A stretch of DNA of 18,138 nt from Bacillota bacterium (GCA_023411645.1 JAEYON010000170.1:1-18138), one strand, 5' to 3'. Numbered from the stretch's first letter, positions 7,801 to 16,571 are shown. The notes: generated from the sequence alone by a model not told the origin. Program-made: numbers and translations.

Positions 7801-9235
7801 TCGGATTCACCTCCCCCGCCGCACAATTATCGTCTTCACTTCCTTCACCGACATTGCTTTCTTCACTGCATCCGACACTGTCACCTTGATAGCTGTCACT
7901 TACATCAATTTCATCATTCACAATTTCAAGAAAAACATTCATTATTTCATCAGGAATCTCTGTTCCCATCCTGTATTGATAATAATCACTAAAAAGCTCG
8001 TCAATCCTCCGGCCTTCCCTGCTCTTTGGATCAAGCACCTCAACAGCGTCGTTTTTCATTCTGGGTCTGATATTAATAATCCCGCCATGCAACTGTCTCA
8101 TTTTTTTTTGCTCTTCAGTTGTAAATGGCCTGTCAGTGACAATTTCGAGGTCGATCCAGGCATTGGCATCCTTTCCCTCTTCACACCATTGAATAGCTTG
8201 TCCGATACCTTCACCGGCAAACCATCTCTTTAACGGCTTGCCGCAGTCGAGATATACAGGTGTAACAACAGCGTTTTTACCCGGGACTGCATCTACAATC
8301 ATTACCGCCTTGCTGTAGTCCGATTCGGAAAAGCTGTACGCCAGAGGAGAGCCTGCGTAATAGGTGGGGCAGGCCACACTTTTCATTTCCTGCGGACGAT
8401 GCAGATGTCCCAGCGCGGCATAATGAGCTTTCCGGGGAATCACACCGGGGCTCACTGTCATGGCTCCTCCCACCTGCAGCGTTCTCTCGGAATCCGAAGA
8501 TGTGCCTCCCATCAAAAAAAGGTGCGCAACGATCAGATTAAGCGTGTCATCGCGGAATTTTTCTGACAAAGCAGAAAAAATACTTCCGATCTTGTCCGAA
8601 TAAGCGTTTTGTAATACCGCTTCATCCGCTTCCACTGTTAGAAGCTCTTCCAGCCTGGATTCCGATGGATATGGCATCGTTAAGATCACAGCAGAATGAT
8701 CACAGTCTGGTAGGCAAAGCTCCATCCAGCCCGGCCCGGAATCGGCAATCCTGATGGTCTCCGGCTTGCCGGTATTGTCGGATCTGTCGGTATTGACTTG
8801 TATGTCGACGTTGTCGGGTCTGTCGGTATTGACCGGCTTGTCCGTATTGTCAGGTCTGTCCGAATCAACGAGTCTGTAGGCGTTGTCTGGATTACCCGCA
8901 TCACTCCCCGGATAGCCCAGAAGGAATATGCTGCGTTTCGAAGCAAGAGGGCTTGCGGCGCAGAGCCTTTCAGGGTTGTCATGATTGCCGGCAATGACTA
9001 CTATTGCCCGTTTCCCTCCGTTGTTCAACCTGTCAATTGCGTCATAGAAAAGCTCCTCCGCTGCTGCAGAAGGATTATATGTATCGTAGATGTCACCGGC
9101 AATCAGCACCAGATCGATCCTTTCATCATCAGCAAGACGGCAAAGCTCGTCAACGAACGCCCGCTGTTCATCTATGCGGTTGATCTGTTCAAGGCTTTTG
9201 CCAAGATGCCAGTCAGATGTGTGCAATATCCGCAA
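7781..9235 (-). CDS. sbcD: SbcD, Mre11-type nuclease subunit with a repeat insert
   Basis: SbcD is the metal-dependent exo/endonuclease subunit of SbcCD. The calcineurin-like phosphoesterase motifs are present in order: HTSDWHLG near the N-terminus, AGDIYD, AGNHDNPERL and LGHLHRPQ, supplying the Asp, His and Asn metal ligands. The C-terminal region contacts SbcC. The TTG at 9235 is preferred because it gives the family N-terminus MRILHTSDWHLGK and follows GTGGGGG; an in-frame TTG at 9253 adds six residues and has no good ribosome binding site. The product has 484 residues, longer than the roughly 400 typical. The excess lies largely in a repetitive Asp/Asn/Pro-rich insert just after the GNHD region and in an acidic C-terminal tail (residues about 450-484). 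The last 20 bp overlap sbcC. Confidence 0.94.
   Translation of the reverse strand: MRILHTSDWHLGKSLEQINRIDEQRAFVDELCRLADDERIDLVLIAGDIYDTYNPSAAAEELFYDAIDRLNNGGKRAIVVIAGNHDNPERLCAASPLASKRSIFLLGYPGSDAGNPDNAYRLVDSDRPDNTDKPVNTDRPDNVDIQVNTDRSDNTGKPETIRIADSGPGWMELCLPDCDHSAVILTMPYPSESRLEELLTVEADEAVLQNAYSDKIGSIFSALSEKFRDDTLNLIVAHLFLMGGTSSDSERTLQVGGAMTVSPGVIPRKAHYAALGHLHRPQEMKSVACPTYYAGSPLAYSFSESDYSKAVMIVDAVPGKNAVVTPVYLDCGKPLKRWFAGEGIGQAIQWCEEGKDANAWIDLEIVTDRPFTTEEQKKMRQLHGGIINIRPRMKNDAVEVLDPKSREGRRIDELFSDYYQYRMGTEIPDEIMNVFLEIVNDEIDVSDSYQGDSVGCSEESNVGEGSEDDNCAAGEVNPSETEAS
8771..8860 (-). repeat. Five tandem 18-bp repeats inside sbcD
   Basis: Five contiguous 18-bp units (8843-8860, 8825-8842, 8807-8824, 8789-8806 and 8771-8788 on the - strand) encode hexapeptides DRPDNT, DKPVNT, DRPDNV, DIQVNT and DRSDNT. 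A sixth, degenerate unit, GKPET, follows. Units 1, 3 and 5 resemble one another, as do 2, 4 and 6, so a 36-bp double unit probably expanded. The reading frame is kept throughout. Confidence 0.88.
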
Positions 9236-9270
9236 TTTGCCGTACCCCCACAAATAAATTCATTGTAGAT

Positions 9271-9306
9271 ATTATATCATGAATCTGAATAGATTCATGA
9301 TATAAT
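9271..9306. repeat. Perfect 16-bp inverted repeat upstream of sbcD
   Basis: ATTATATCATGAATCT at 9271-9286 and AGATTCATGATATAAT at 9291-9306 are exact reverse complements around the spacer GAAT. Each arm contains a TATAAT, one on each strand. The left arm's TATAAT, read on the - strand, is suitably placed for an sbcD promoter -10, but no good -35 is present. No T tract follows on either side, so it is unlikely to be a terminator. An operator or a structured leader element is more likely. Confidence 0.8.
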
Positions 9307-9360
9307 TAGCCATGTGCGTTTCGGTTAATGACTTCGCAAAGCAGAAATATATAATAGCTG

Positions 9361-9397
9361 AAAAAGCAGGCTGTCGGCATTCAATCCAACAGCCTGC
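9361..9397 (-). terminator. Intrinsic terminator of the sugar transporter operon
   Basis: On the - strand GCAGGCTGT (9397-9389) pairs over 9 bp with ACAGCCTGC (9374-9366), with two further G-C pairs possible inside the loop, followed by TTTTT (9365-9361). It lies about 65 nt after the stop of the solute-binding protein gene and separates that operon from sbcDC, which is transcribed in the same direction. Confidence 0.85.
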
Positions 9398-9460
9398 TCC
9401 TGATTCATTTAAGTAAAGCAATAAACCAACTAATGTACTAATTATCCCTGTTCGCAGATA

Positions 9461-11188
9461 TTACTGCCACAGAACTGATCTGTCCTGCAGAGCTTTAGTG
9501 AATACTGCACTATGCTCATCAAGGCCTGCATCCTTCAATGCCTTCTGATATTCCTCCCATTTCGCGTCGAACTGGGACGGATCCGCCAATATAGCTTGAG
9601 GGATCATCCTGTAGCCGAGCTTCATGATCTTGTCATCATTCGCCTTCCACTCAGTATCCTCAATATTGACAAGCCATGCAGCGCCATAGGATTTGACCGG
9701 GAAATCATCGGACTGCGGATACAGTTCTTTCCACGCTGTGACGCCATATGCCGCAAGAACTTCATTTTCGATTGGAGATTGCAATGCAACGATCGCTTCG
9801 AGCGTGTCAAATGCTTCGTAATATTGACCTGTAGAATCCTTCACAGCATTGCCGTAGGTTGGGAACGGGTACATGTACTTCTTTATTCCCGTCTTCTGCT
9901 GCCAAGCTGGATCTGAATCCCTCATGGAAAGAACTTCAGGCTTCAGAACTCTCTTGCCATTCTCAATTGTATAGTGTTCGCCTTCGACACCCCAGTGAGT
10001 CAAAATCTGCGCTTCTTCGGTGCACATCCAGTCAAAGAATTTTATTGCTCTTTCCGGATCAGCGCAGTTTGTCGTAATAGCAAGTCCCCATCCGCCCAGA
10101 TAGCCGGAACTCTGGAAGTCTGCAAACTTGACTGAATCATTAATCGTTACAGGGAAATAACCGTATGCTTTATCGAATTTTCCATCCTTCTTGAGCGCTG
10201 TTATAGGTTCGTCGATTTCCCAGCGTGCGTCCGTAAGAGCAATAACTCTGCCTGAGGCGATTTTGGCTTTGTACTGGTCATACTTTTGAACAAAGCTTTC
10301 ATCATCCAGAAGTCCTATCGCGTTCATGTGATTGAGCCATCTGAAGTATTCCTTGTCTTCCTCTCTTGTCAAATGTCTGATGCATTCAAGCGTTTGAGGA
10401 TTGACATACCATTCACCGTCGTCACTGTTGCCTGTCGCAAAGTTAGCGGGATTGGAAATGGTGATCATGAATCTCCAGTCATCGGCCAGCAATGACAATG
10501 GAATGGTCTTCTGACCGTCTTCTGTCTTAGGATGTGCTTCATAATATGTCTTAATTGCATTCTCAAAATCCTGCAAAGTTCTGATCTTTGGGAAGCCCAG
10601 TTCCTTCACAGCACCCAGTTGAAGCTGAGCGCCTGCATTGGGCTGCATATTTTCCTGGCCTACTTCCTTGCCGCCAATATAGTAAATACCCGGATCCTCA
10701 AGGCTCCAGCGAAGTCTCTTGATATCAGTGTCGCCGTAAAATGTCTTGATGTTTGGTCCGTACTGTTCGATCAAATCATCCAGTTTAACAATTGCATTAA
10801 CATTTTTAAGGATATTCAGGTCACCCTTGCCATAAACAAAATCGGGATAATCACCGCTTGCTGCCATCAGTGAAAGCTTTTGCTTCCCTGCGTCAGAGCT
10901 GATTGCATTTTCAATCTTCAGTGTGACACCTGTCTTTTGCTGAATTACTTTTGCTACAGGGCTTGTGAAATCAGTGTCGGGATAAGCATCGGTTTCCACG
11001 CTGTACATCGTGAATGAAATCGGCTCCAATACCTCCTCTTCCACTACAGTTGTTTCTTCGGCTGCTGCTGTAGTCGCATTGTCAGCCGGTGGTGTCTTGA
11101 CATCCTTTGGTTTGTCTGCCGTTCCGCAGCCAACTGCGAGGGAGAGCAGCATAATTACCGCCATAATAAGGTAAATTACCCTTTTCAT
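9461..11188 (-). CDS. Extracellular solute-binding lipoprotein, LplA/YtcQ type
   Basis: This 575-residue protein is the substrate-binding component of the importer encoded just upstream. It has a basic and hydrophobic signal (MKRVIYLIMAVIMLLSLAVG) ending in the lipobox LAVGC, so Cys21 would be lipidated and the protein anchored outside the membrane. A Thr/Ala/Glu-rich linker to about residue 50 precedes the family 1 solute-binding fold. Sections such as FFDWMCTEEAQILTHWGVEG are typical of LplA-like proteins linked to oligosaccharide uptake. The start at 11188 follows AGGAGG (11201-11196) with seven bases between. An in-frame ATG at 11254 would overlap the permease gene and hide the signal peptide. 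The actual ligand cannot be read from sequence; a plant-derived or other complex saccharide is the usual case for this family. Confidence 0.93.
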   Translation of the reverse strand: MKRVIYLIMAVIMLLSLAVGCGTADKPKDVKTPPADNATTAAAEETTVVEEEVLEPISFTMYSVETDAYPDTDFTSPVAKVIQQKTGVTLKIENAISSDAGKQKLSLMAASGDYPDFVYGKGDLNILKNVNAIVKLDDLIEQYGPNIKTFYGDTDIKRLRWSLEDPGIYYIGGKEVGQENMQPNAGAQLQLGAVKELGFPKIRTLQDFENAIKTYYEAHPKTEDGQKTIPLSLLADDWRFMITISNPANFATGNSDDGEWYVNPQTLECIRHLTREEDKEYFRWLNHMNAIGLLDDESFVQKYDQYKAKIASGRVIALTDARWEIDEPITALKKDGKFDKAYGYFPVTINDSVKFADFQSSGYLGGWGLAITTNCADPERAIKFFDWMCTEEAQILTHWGVEGEHYTIENGKRVLKPEVLSMRDSDPAWQQKTGIKKYMYPFPTYGNAVKDSTGQYYEAFDTLEAIVALQSPIENEVLAAYGVTAWKELYPQSDDFPVKSYGAAWLVNIEDTEWKANDDKIMKLGYRMIPQAILADPSQFDAKWEEYQKALKDAGLDEHSAVFTKALQDRSVLWQ

Positions 11189-11237
11189 AAACATACCTCC
11201 TATATTTTCTATAATCAACAGGATACCCCGCCGAAAA

Positions 11238-12128
11238 TCAAGATTTAACCGCACCTAGTGTCAAGCCCTTCATGAAATACTTCTGTACAAATGGGTAAAC
11301 GATAAGTATGGGTACCGTCGCCACAATGGTCATTGCCATTCTGATCGATTCAGGCGAAACCCGCTTCTGGGCGACCATATCCGCAGAACCATATATATCC
11401 TGCCTGCCTGAGGACTGTGCGCTCAATAAAATTTTCTGAAGTTCAAACTGCAAAGTAGTAAGATTTTTATTTGATCCGTTGTATAGGTACGTATCGAACC
11501 ATGAATTCCATTGTCCTACCGCGATAAATAGAGATATGGTCGCGATAGCAGGCATACACAGCGGAAAAACAATCTTGTAAAATATAACAAAATCATTTGC
11601 CCCATCAAGCTTGGCGGATTCCTGCAGTTCAAAGGGCAAACCGTCAATGAAGGCGCGAATTACAATCACATTGAAGACACTTATCAAGCCGGGTAATATA
11701 TAGACCAAAAAGCTGTTCGTCAGATGCAGGTTCCTGATGAGCATATACTCAGGTATCAGGCCGCCGCTAACGTACATTGTGATCAAATAAAGGACAGTTA
11801 TAACCCTTTGTGCGAAAAAATCCCGTCTGCTTATAGTAAATGCAACCATACCGGCAGAAATAATACCCGTAACCGTACCAATCACTGTCCTGAGCACGGA
11901 TATCACAACGGAGGTGGCCAGCGCGTCGGTTTTAAATATCTGTATATAATTATCCAGAGTAAACTCTCTTGGATATATTGATATGCCGCCTTTTACAGTA
12001 TCCACCGAATTATTGAATGAAATTGCAAGCACATTCAGGAAAGGATACAGGGTTATGACAGACAGCATAATCATTAAAGAATAATTAATAATATTAAATG
12101 CTATATCTCCGCTCGAATACTTTCTCAA
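11238..12128 (-). CDS. Carbohydrate ABC transporter permease, LplC/YtcP type
   Basis: This is one of the two membrane subunits of the sugar importer. The 296-residue product has six predicted membrane segments, beginning with IINYSLMIMLSVITLYPFLNVLAISF. The EAA-loop region LQESAKLDGANDFVIFYKIVFP, at about residues 163-184, contacts the ATPase. The C-terminus GLTLGAVKS is characteristic of the LplC branch. The start is TTG at 12128, eight bases after AGGGAGG (12143-12137), giving MRKYSSGDIAFN. Longer readings up to 12266 run into the preceding permease gene and add a non-family N-terminus. Its ribosome binding site touches the stop codon of the first permease, so the pair is probably translationally linked. 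The lipoprotein gene follows after 49 bp. Confidence 0.92.
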   Translation of the reverse strand: MRKYSSGDIAFNIINYSLMIMLSVITLYPFLNVLAISFNNSVDTVKGGISIYPREFTLDNYIQIFKTDALATSVVISVLRTVIGTVTGIISAGMVAFTISRRDFFAQRVITVLYLITMYVSGGLIPEYMLIRNLHLTNSFLVYILPGLISVFNVIVIRAFIDGLPFELQESAKLDGANDFVIFYKIVFPLCMPAIATISLFIAVGQWNSWFDTYLYNGSNKNLTTLQFELQKILLSAQSSGRQDIYGSADMVAQKRVSPESIRMAMTIVATVPILIVYPFVQKYFMKGLTLGAVKS

Positions 12129-12141
12129 TGCGATTTCCTCC

Positions 12142-13119
12142 CTATTTTGATACGATCCCAACACCCATGGTTCTTCGGCTGAACGTATTTGCCAGGAATA
12201 CCAGAATGATGCTAACCACCGACTTAAAAATACCGGCTGCCGTACCAAAAGCCCACCGTCCGGCACTCACGCCATAATCCAGAATATATAGGTCAAGCAC
12301 GTCTGAAAAGTCACGCACCAGTGAATTTCTCATCAGAAATTGCCTCTCGAAACCGGTGTTGATCAAATTTCCTATACTCATAATCAGAATAACCATGACT
12401 GTTGGAAGAATCCCCGGTACGGTAATGTGCCATATTCTTCTGAAGCGGGAAGCACCATCTACCATTGCCGATTCATACAAATCAGGTGAAATACTTGATA
12501 TAGCCGCGAGGAAGATAATAGAATTCCACCCAAGCTCCTTCCAAATATCGGCAAAGGTAACAATCCACCAGAAAAGCTCGGGCTTTGCCATGAACTGGAC
12601 CGGTTCTTCAATAATACGCAGTCCGACAAGTATGTTGTTGACTACACCGCTGTCTGTAGTTAATAATTTATTGAATATACTTGCCACGATGACCCAGGAT
12701 ACGAAATGAGGCAAATAAGAAATGGTCTGTACGCTCTTTTTGAATCTCTCTCCCTTGATCTCGTTGATTAGAATTGCCAGTATGATCGGAAGCGTAAAGC
12801 CAAAGGCAAGGGACAAAAGGCTCATCGCCAGCGTATTTCTCATCGCATTGTAGAATAAGTCATCCTTGAACATTGAAACAAAATACTTTAATCCGACCCA
12901 TTTCTGTTCAAAGAAGCTTTTTCCGGGCATGTACTGCTGAAACGCCATCGTCCAGCCCCAGAGCGGTATATATTTAAATATTAATAACCATACTAAAAAA
13001 GGAAAAGACATGAAAATAAGATACTTTTGGCTCTTGATTGTTTTTAAGCTAAGCCTGTTTTTCTTCAGCCGCGGCTGAATGATATTTCTCTGAGCACTGC
13101 TGCGGATTGTCTGCTGCAT
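12142..13119 (-). CDS. Carbohydrate ABC transporter permease, LplB type
   Basis: This is the other membrane subunit of the importer, 325 residues. After a basic N-terminal stretch of about 30 residues comes the first membrane segment YLIFMSFPFLVWLLIFKYIPLWG, typical of LplB. About five more segments follow. The EAA-loop region LYESAMVDGASRFRRIWHITVPG, at about 212-234, would dock the ATPase. The ATG at 13119 follows GGGGG at seven bases. It is the first transporter gene, separated from the response regulator by 97 bp that hold a candidate promoter, so it can be expressed independently of the two-component genes. The second permease begins 13 bp after its stop. It lies in a complete SBP-permease-permease set without an ATPase. 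Confidence 0.93.
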   Translation of the reverse strand: MQQTIRSSAQRNIIQPRLKKNRLSLKTIKSQKYLIFMSFPFLVWLLIFKYIPLWGWTMAFQQYMPGKSFFEQKWVGLKYFVSMFKDDLFYNAMRNTLAMSLLSLAFGFTLPIILAILINEIKGERFKKSVQTISYLPHFVSWVIVASIFNKLLTTDSGVVNNILVGLRIIEEPVQFMAKPELFWWIVTFADIWKELGWNSIIFLAAISSISPDLYESAMVDGASRFRRIWHITVPGILPTVMVILIMSIGNLINTGFERQFLMRNSLVRDFSDVLDLYILDYGVSAGRWAFGTAAGIFKSVVSIILVFLANTFSRRTMGVGIVSK

Positions 13120-13185
13120 TGATATACCCCCAAAAAATAGACTTGCGCCATGATCAGTATATCAAGAGACTTCCTCTAATCACAC

Positions 13186-13214
13186 TGTATATATCATTCT
13201 AATTTTACTGTAAA
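13186..13214 (-). promoter_or_regulatory. Candidate promoter of the transporter genes
   Basis: On the - strand TTTACA (13214-13209) and TATACA (13191-13186) are 17 bp apart in the gap between the response regulator stop and the first permease. Transcription would start near 13179, about 60 nt before the ATG. The match is moderate, as expected for a promoter that needs an activator. The AraC-type regulator next door is the obvious candidate, but I could not define its binding site. Confidence 0.5.
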
Positions 13215-13216
13215 AA

Positions 13217-14779
13217 TCAGAGGTATTTGCAGTCATTTCCCTTGAATACAGATGGGGACACCCCTGTATATTTTTTGAATTTCCTGTAGAAATAGTCGAT
13301 ATCACAGATTCCCACCTTCTCGACTACCTGGTATACCTTAAACCCCTGCCCCAACAGCTGCTTCGCCTTTTCAATCCTTACATGGTCCAGATACGTATTG
13401 AAGTACATCCCGGTTTTTATTTTGAATAATTTCCCAAGGTAATTACAATTGTAATTAAACATCGATGCAAGGCTCTCGAGCTTGATCTCGCCTGCATAAT
13501 TCTTATCAATATAATCCAGTATCCTTTTCATTCCGCCTTCCGAGCAGGTACAGGCAAGCTTCTCAGACAAGGTCAGGAGTCTGTATTTCAAATAACCGTG
13601 AAGCTCCTGCAGGCTTGTCTTGCTTGCAATCTCCTCCAATACCTCCCTGCTGTCGCCGGTATGTTTTTTTACCGTCTCGTCCGTTGCTTTCATATGATTA
13701 ATGATCATCAGGTAGAGACCGGTATAATTTATTTTAATTGTCTCTTCATCAGACTTTGCACAAAAAAAGCAATCCTTCACCTCTTCCAGCAGATTATTAA
13801 TCAAAACCGCATTGTTGGCAAAAATGGCATCCTGCAATTTCCTCGCCAGCTTTTCGAGGTAGATTTCATTAACGGCTTCATGACCAGCATCCGAACAGGC
13901 GCCATCCTCCCCGGTACCGATAATGATTTGCTTCTGACCGTAAAGAAATTTATGCTCCAGCAGTCTGTAAGCTTCGGTATATGAATTAAGCACCCGCTCA
14001 AGCGTATTGACATGCTGCCCCACAGAAATGGTTACTGTGGTCCGGCACTGCTGATCCACTTTTTCCTGAATAGACTTCAAAACATGCGGCAGCGATAGGT
14101 CACATAGTTCTCTGAATAAAATGCCGATATAGCCGTCTATCTCAAAAATATACCCATATGAATTAGCCGTAACAATCTCTTCAATACTCTCTCTGACGCA
14201 CCTTTTCAGTTTCATATCAAGTGTATATTCCCTGCCTGCATCCACAAGCCCGACCCTATAGCGCCGCCACGGGAAGTCCAGCTGATATTGCTTAATATAC
14301 TGTCCGATCATAGCCTCATCAATCGTCCGGGTCACAAAGCCTTCAAGGATCTTATCCCTCGAAAGCTGAAGGCTTGCGTCAATACCGAGTCTCGTCTCAT
14401 TCTCGCTTTCAATCTGCATTTTTACCTTATCCAGTACTTTGACAAGGTCCTCCTGCTCAACAGGCTTTAGTATGTAGGAAACGGCCCCAAGCTCAATAAA
14501 TTTCTGAGCATAGGTGAAGTCGGAGTATGCTGTTAAAATGATCACCTTGCATCGATCCTTCTGCTCCTTTAATTGCCCAACCATTTTGATGCCATCCATT
14601 ACAGGCATTTTAATGTCCACAATAGCCAGATCGGGCCTGTGTTCCTGAACCTTTTGAAGTCCTTCCCTGCCGTTTGCCGCAGTATCACAGATCTCGAACC
14701 CGTATTCAGACCAGTTGATAATTGTCTTCAAGCCTTCCCGTATGATGGCCTCGTCGTCTACTATTAATACCTTCAGCAT
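13217..14779 (-). CDS. Response regulator with AraC-type DNA-binding domain, YesN-like
   Basis: This 520-residue protein would receive phosphate from the adjacent kinase and switch on the transporter genes. The receiver domain occupies about residues 1-120. It has the acidic pair Asp8-Asp9, the phosphorylated Asp55 in IVDIKMP, Thr83 and Lys105 in ILKP. A long middle region, about 130-400, is typical of YesN relatives and poorly conserved. The C-terminal AraC/XylS double helix-turn-helix covers about 415-515, with LESLASMFNYNCNYLGKLFK and the signature DYFYRKFKKYTGVSPSVFK. The start at 14779 is four bases after the kinase stop, with AAGGA in the kinase end acting as the ribosome binding site. 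The two genes therefore form a tight unit. It is full length with all phosphorylation residues. Confidence 0.95.
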   Translation of the reverse strand: MLKVLIVDDEAIIREGLKTIINWSEYGFEICDTAANGREGLQKVQEHRPDLAIVDIKMPVMDGIKMVGQLKEQKDRCKVIILTAYSDFTYAQKFIELGAVSYILKPVEQEDLVKVLDKVKMQIESENETRLGIDASLQLSRDKILEGFVTRTIDEAMIGQYIKQYQLDFPWRRYRVGLVDAGREYTLDMKLKRCVRESIEEIVTANSYGYIFEIDGYIGILFRELCDLSLPHVLKSIQEKVDQQCRTTVTISVGQHVNTLERVLNSYTEAYRLLEHKFLYGQKQIIIGTGEDGACSDAGHEAVNEIYLEKLARKLQDAIFANNAVLINNLLEEVKDCFFCAKSDEETIKINYTGLYLMIINHMKATDETVKKHTGDSREVLEEIASKTSLQELHGYLKYRLLTLSEKLACTCSEGGMKRILDYIDKNYAGEIKLESLASMFNYNCNYLGKLFKIKTGMYFNTYLDHVRIEKAKQLLGQGFKVYQVVEKVGICDIDYFYRKFKKYTGVSPSVFKGNDCKYL

Positions 14780-14783
14780 GACC

Positions 14784-16571
14784 TCATCCTTCTCCCGGCA
14801 GCATTATATCTATTCTAGTTCCGCTGTCTTTTTGGCTGTAAATACGTAATCCATACTCTTCCCCATAATATAATTTCAGTCTTTGATGAACATTTCTCAA
14901 GCCAACTCTTTTTCCTGAACCGTCCTCCATTTCATCCAGTGTGGCAAGTACTTCCTGTAATTTATTACCCGTCATTCCTTCTCCATCATCCTGCACGGAA
15001 ATGAACAGATAAAAGTTCTTCCTGTACAAATGAATGGATACATGACCTTCACCCTCCTTATATTCCAGGCCGTGAACAATAGCATTCTCAACCAGAGGCT
15101 GTATAGTAAGCGGGAAGATCCTGACTTTCTTGATTTCCTCGTCATCAAAACGTATATCATAGTTGATTCTGTTTCCATATCGGAACTTTTGTATTTCAAG
15201 ATAACACTGTACAAATTCTATTTCAGACTCAACCGTTATCATCTCACTGCCTATTTCCAGATTTCTTCGCATGATTCTGCCCAGCAGCTTCACGATCTCC
15301 GCCAGTTCATCCTGGCCGTTTACATGGGCTTTCATTCTTATTGTTTCAAGGGTGTTAAAAAGGAAATGAGGATTGATCTGATTTGCCAGCATTTCCAGCT
15401 TGATCTCCTTCTGCCTGAGCGCAAGCTGATCCTTTTGGGCTTTTGTGACATAAACCTCCTGAACGAGCTCCTTGATGCTGTTAGCCATCACATTCATATC
15501 TTTGAAAAGCTGGCCGATCTCATCTTCTCCCGAGATGACAGGAAGAATATCAAAATTGCCTGTCGCAACCTTGTGCATATCCTTACTAAGTATTTTAATC
15601 CTTTTGCTGATGGCATTTGAAAAAATCAGAATAAGTATGAATGCAAAAAGCAGGCTGACTGTCATAATCCCGGCAACCAGAAGGGCCGAGCTTCCCGCCT
15701 GCTCTTCGATCACGCTGACCGGTACGATGGAAACAATTTTGAACGGACCGTTGTATACACTTGGTCTGAAGTCTTTTATAATCGCCTTTGCAGGTTTATC
15801 CATGTAATTGATATCGACCGTACCCTCATCCATCCCATAGACAACGGACAGCCGTGTGTCCGCAATATTGGTGCCGATCATCGTTCTGTCCGGAGCGGAG
15901 AAAATATTTCCAAGGTCATCCACAAAAAAAGTATCGTAGGGTTCAGATCTCACAAAAGAATTCAGATAATCCTCGCTCAGGCTGATAATCAGCACTCCGA
16001 GCACTCTGTAGCTTGACAGCGTACGCACGACCCTGGTCAGACACATGTTGGAAGAATTCCCGGTGGCGGCGGAAAGATATTGCCAGCAAATACGCCCATC
16101 CGCATTACTAATCCTGCTATACCAGCCGGACTCAATGATAGCGGGAGTCAGCTTCATAATCTGTCCGCTTTCAAGAAGAGAGGGATTATTGGAGTATATT
16201 TTGATATCCCGAATCTCACTGCTGTACAAATTGATGATGTTTTTAAATTCATTATATTGAAAATAGGTGTCGAATACTTCCTGTGTACTTCTATAATCAG
16301 AGAGCAGCAGATTCTCCAGCTCCTGATCCATTTGCATTTTATATGAGATGTCCATGACAATCTTCATGACCTCGCTCAGTCTGGAATGTGTCCTTTCAAC
16401 ATTGACTGAAGCCTCGCGCATTGCGCTGTCCACGATGATCGATCTCATGGAGTAATTTAAAATAAAGCCTACGAGAAGCACAGGAATAAATACCACAAGC
16501 ATATAGGAAAACAAAAGCTTGTTTCCAATACTTATGTTACTTATCTTTATACGAAAACGATCTTTTTTCAT
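14784..16571 (-). CDS. Sensor histidine kinase, YesM-like (5TM-free, extracellular sensor domain)
   Basis: This 595-residue membrane kinase is the partner of the response regulator that follows. The first membrane segment is at about 19-40, followed by an extracellular sensor region (about 41-292) of the Cache-like type found in YesM relatives. The second segment is at about 293-317 and a HAMP linker at about 318-370. The His_kinase domain has the phospho-acceptor His402 in NPHFLFNTLE. The HATPase region carries the N box PLVENAIVHG near 495, the DDGEGM box near 526 and the GLRNVHQRL box near 557. The ATG at 16571 follows AGGAG with a nine-base gap. The upstream 60 bp form a long inverted repeat that includes this ribosome binding site. 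The stimulus is probably an extracellular saccharide, inferred from the transporter downstream. Confidence 0.95.
   Translation of the reverse strand: MKKDRFRIKISNISIGNKLLFSYMLVVFIPVLLVGFILNYSMRSIIVDSAMREASVNVERTHSRLSEVMKIVMDISYKMQMDQELENLLLSDYRSTQEVFDTYFQYNEFKNIINLYSSEIRDIKIYSNNPSLLESGQIMKLTPAIIESGWYSRISNADGRICWQYLSAATGNSSNMCLTRVVRTLSSYRVLGVLIISLSEDYLNSFVRSEPYDTFFVDDLGNIFSAPDRTMIGTNIADTRLSVVYGMDEGTVDINYMDKPAKAIIKDFRPSVYNGPFKIVSIVPVSVIEEQAGSSALLVAGIMTVSLLFAFILILIFSNAISKRIKILSKDMHKVATGNFDILPVISGEDEIGQLFKDMNVMANSIKELVQEVYVTKAQKDQLALRQKEIKLEMLANQINPHFLFNTLETIRMKAHVNGQDELAEIVKLLGRIMRRNLEIGSEMITVESEIEFVQCYLEIQKFRYGNRINYDIRFDDEEIKKVRIFPLTIQPLVENAIVHGLEYKEGEGHVSIHLYRKNFYLFISVQDDGEGMTGNKLQEVLATLDEMEDGSGKRVGLRNVHQRLKLYYGEEYGLRIYSQKDSGTRIDIMLPGEG

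Noticed and set aside
8771..8860. Short evenly spaced repeats considered as a CRISPR-like array.
   Set aside because: The units are contiguous without spacers, diverged, and in frame with sbcD.
9271..9306. Palindrome upstream of sbcD considered as a bidirectional terminator.
   Set aside because: The stem is A/T-rich and no T tract follows it in either direction; a proper terminator for the upstream operon is at 9361-9397.
11189..11254. Longer N-terminus for the solute-binding protein from the ATG at 11254.
   Set aside because: It overlaps the permease gene and would put 22 residues before a clear lipoprotein signal; the AGGAGG at 11196-11201 points to 11188.
12129..12266. Longer N-terminus for the second permease from 12266.
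   Set aside because: It reads through the end of the first permease in another frame and gives a non-family sequence; the TTG at 12128 has a strong ribosome binding site.
13120..13216. Catabolite-response element (cre) near the transporter promoter.
   Set aside because: No sequence here matches the cre consensus well enough to report.
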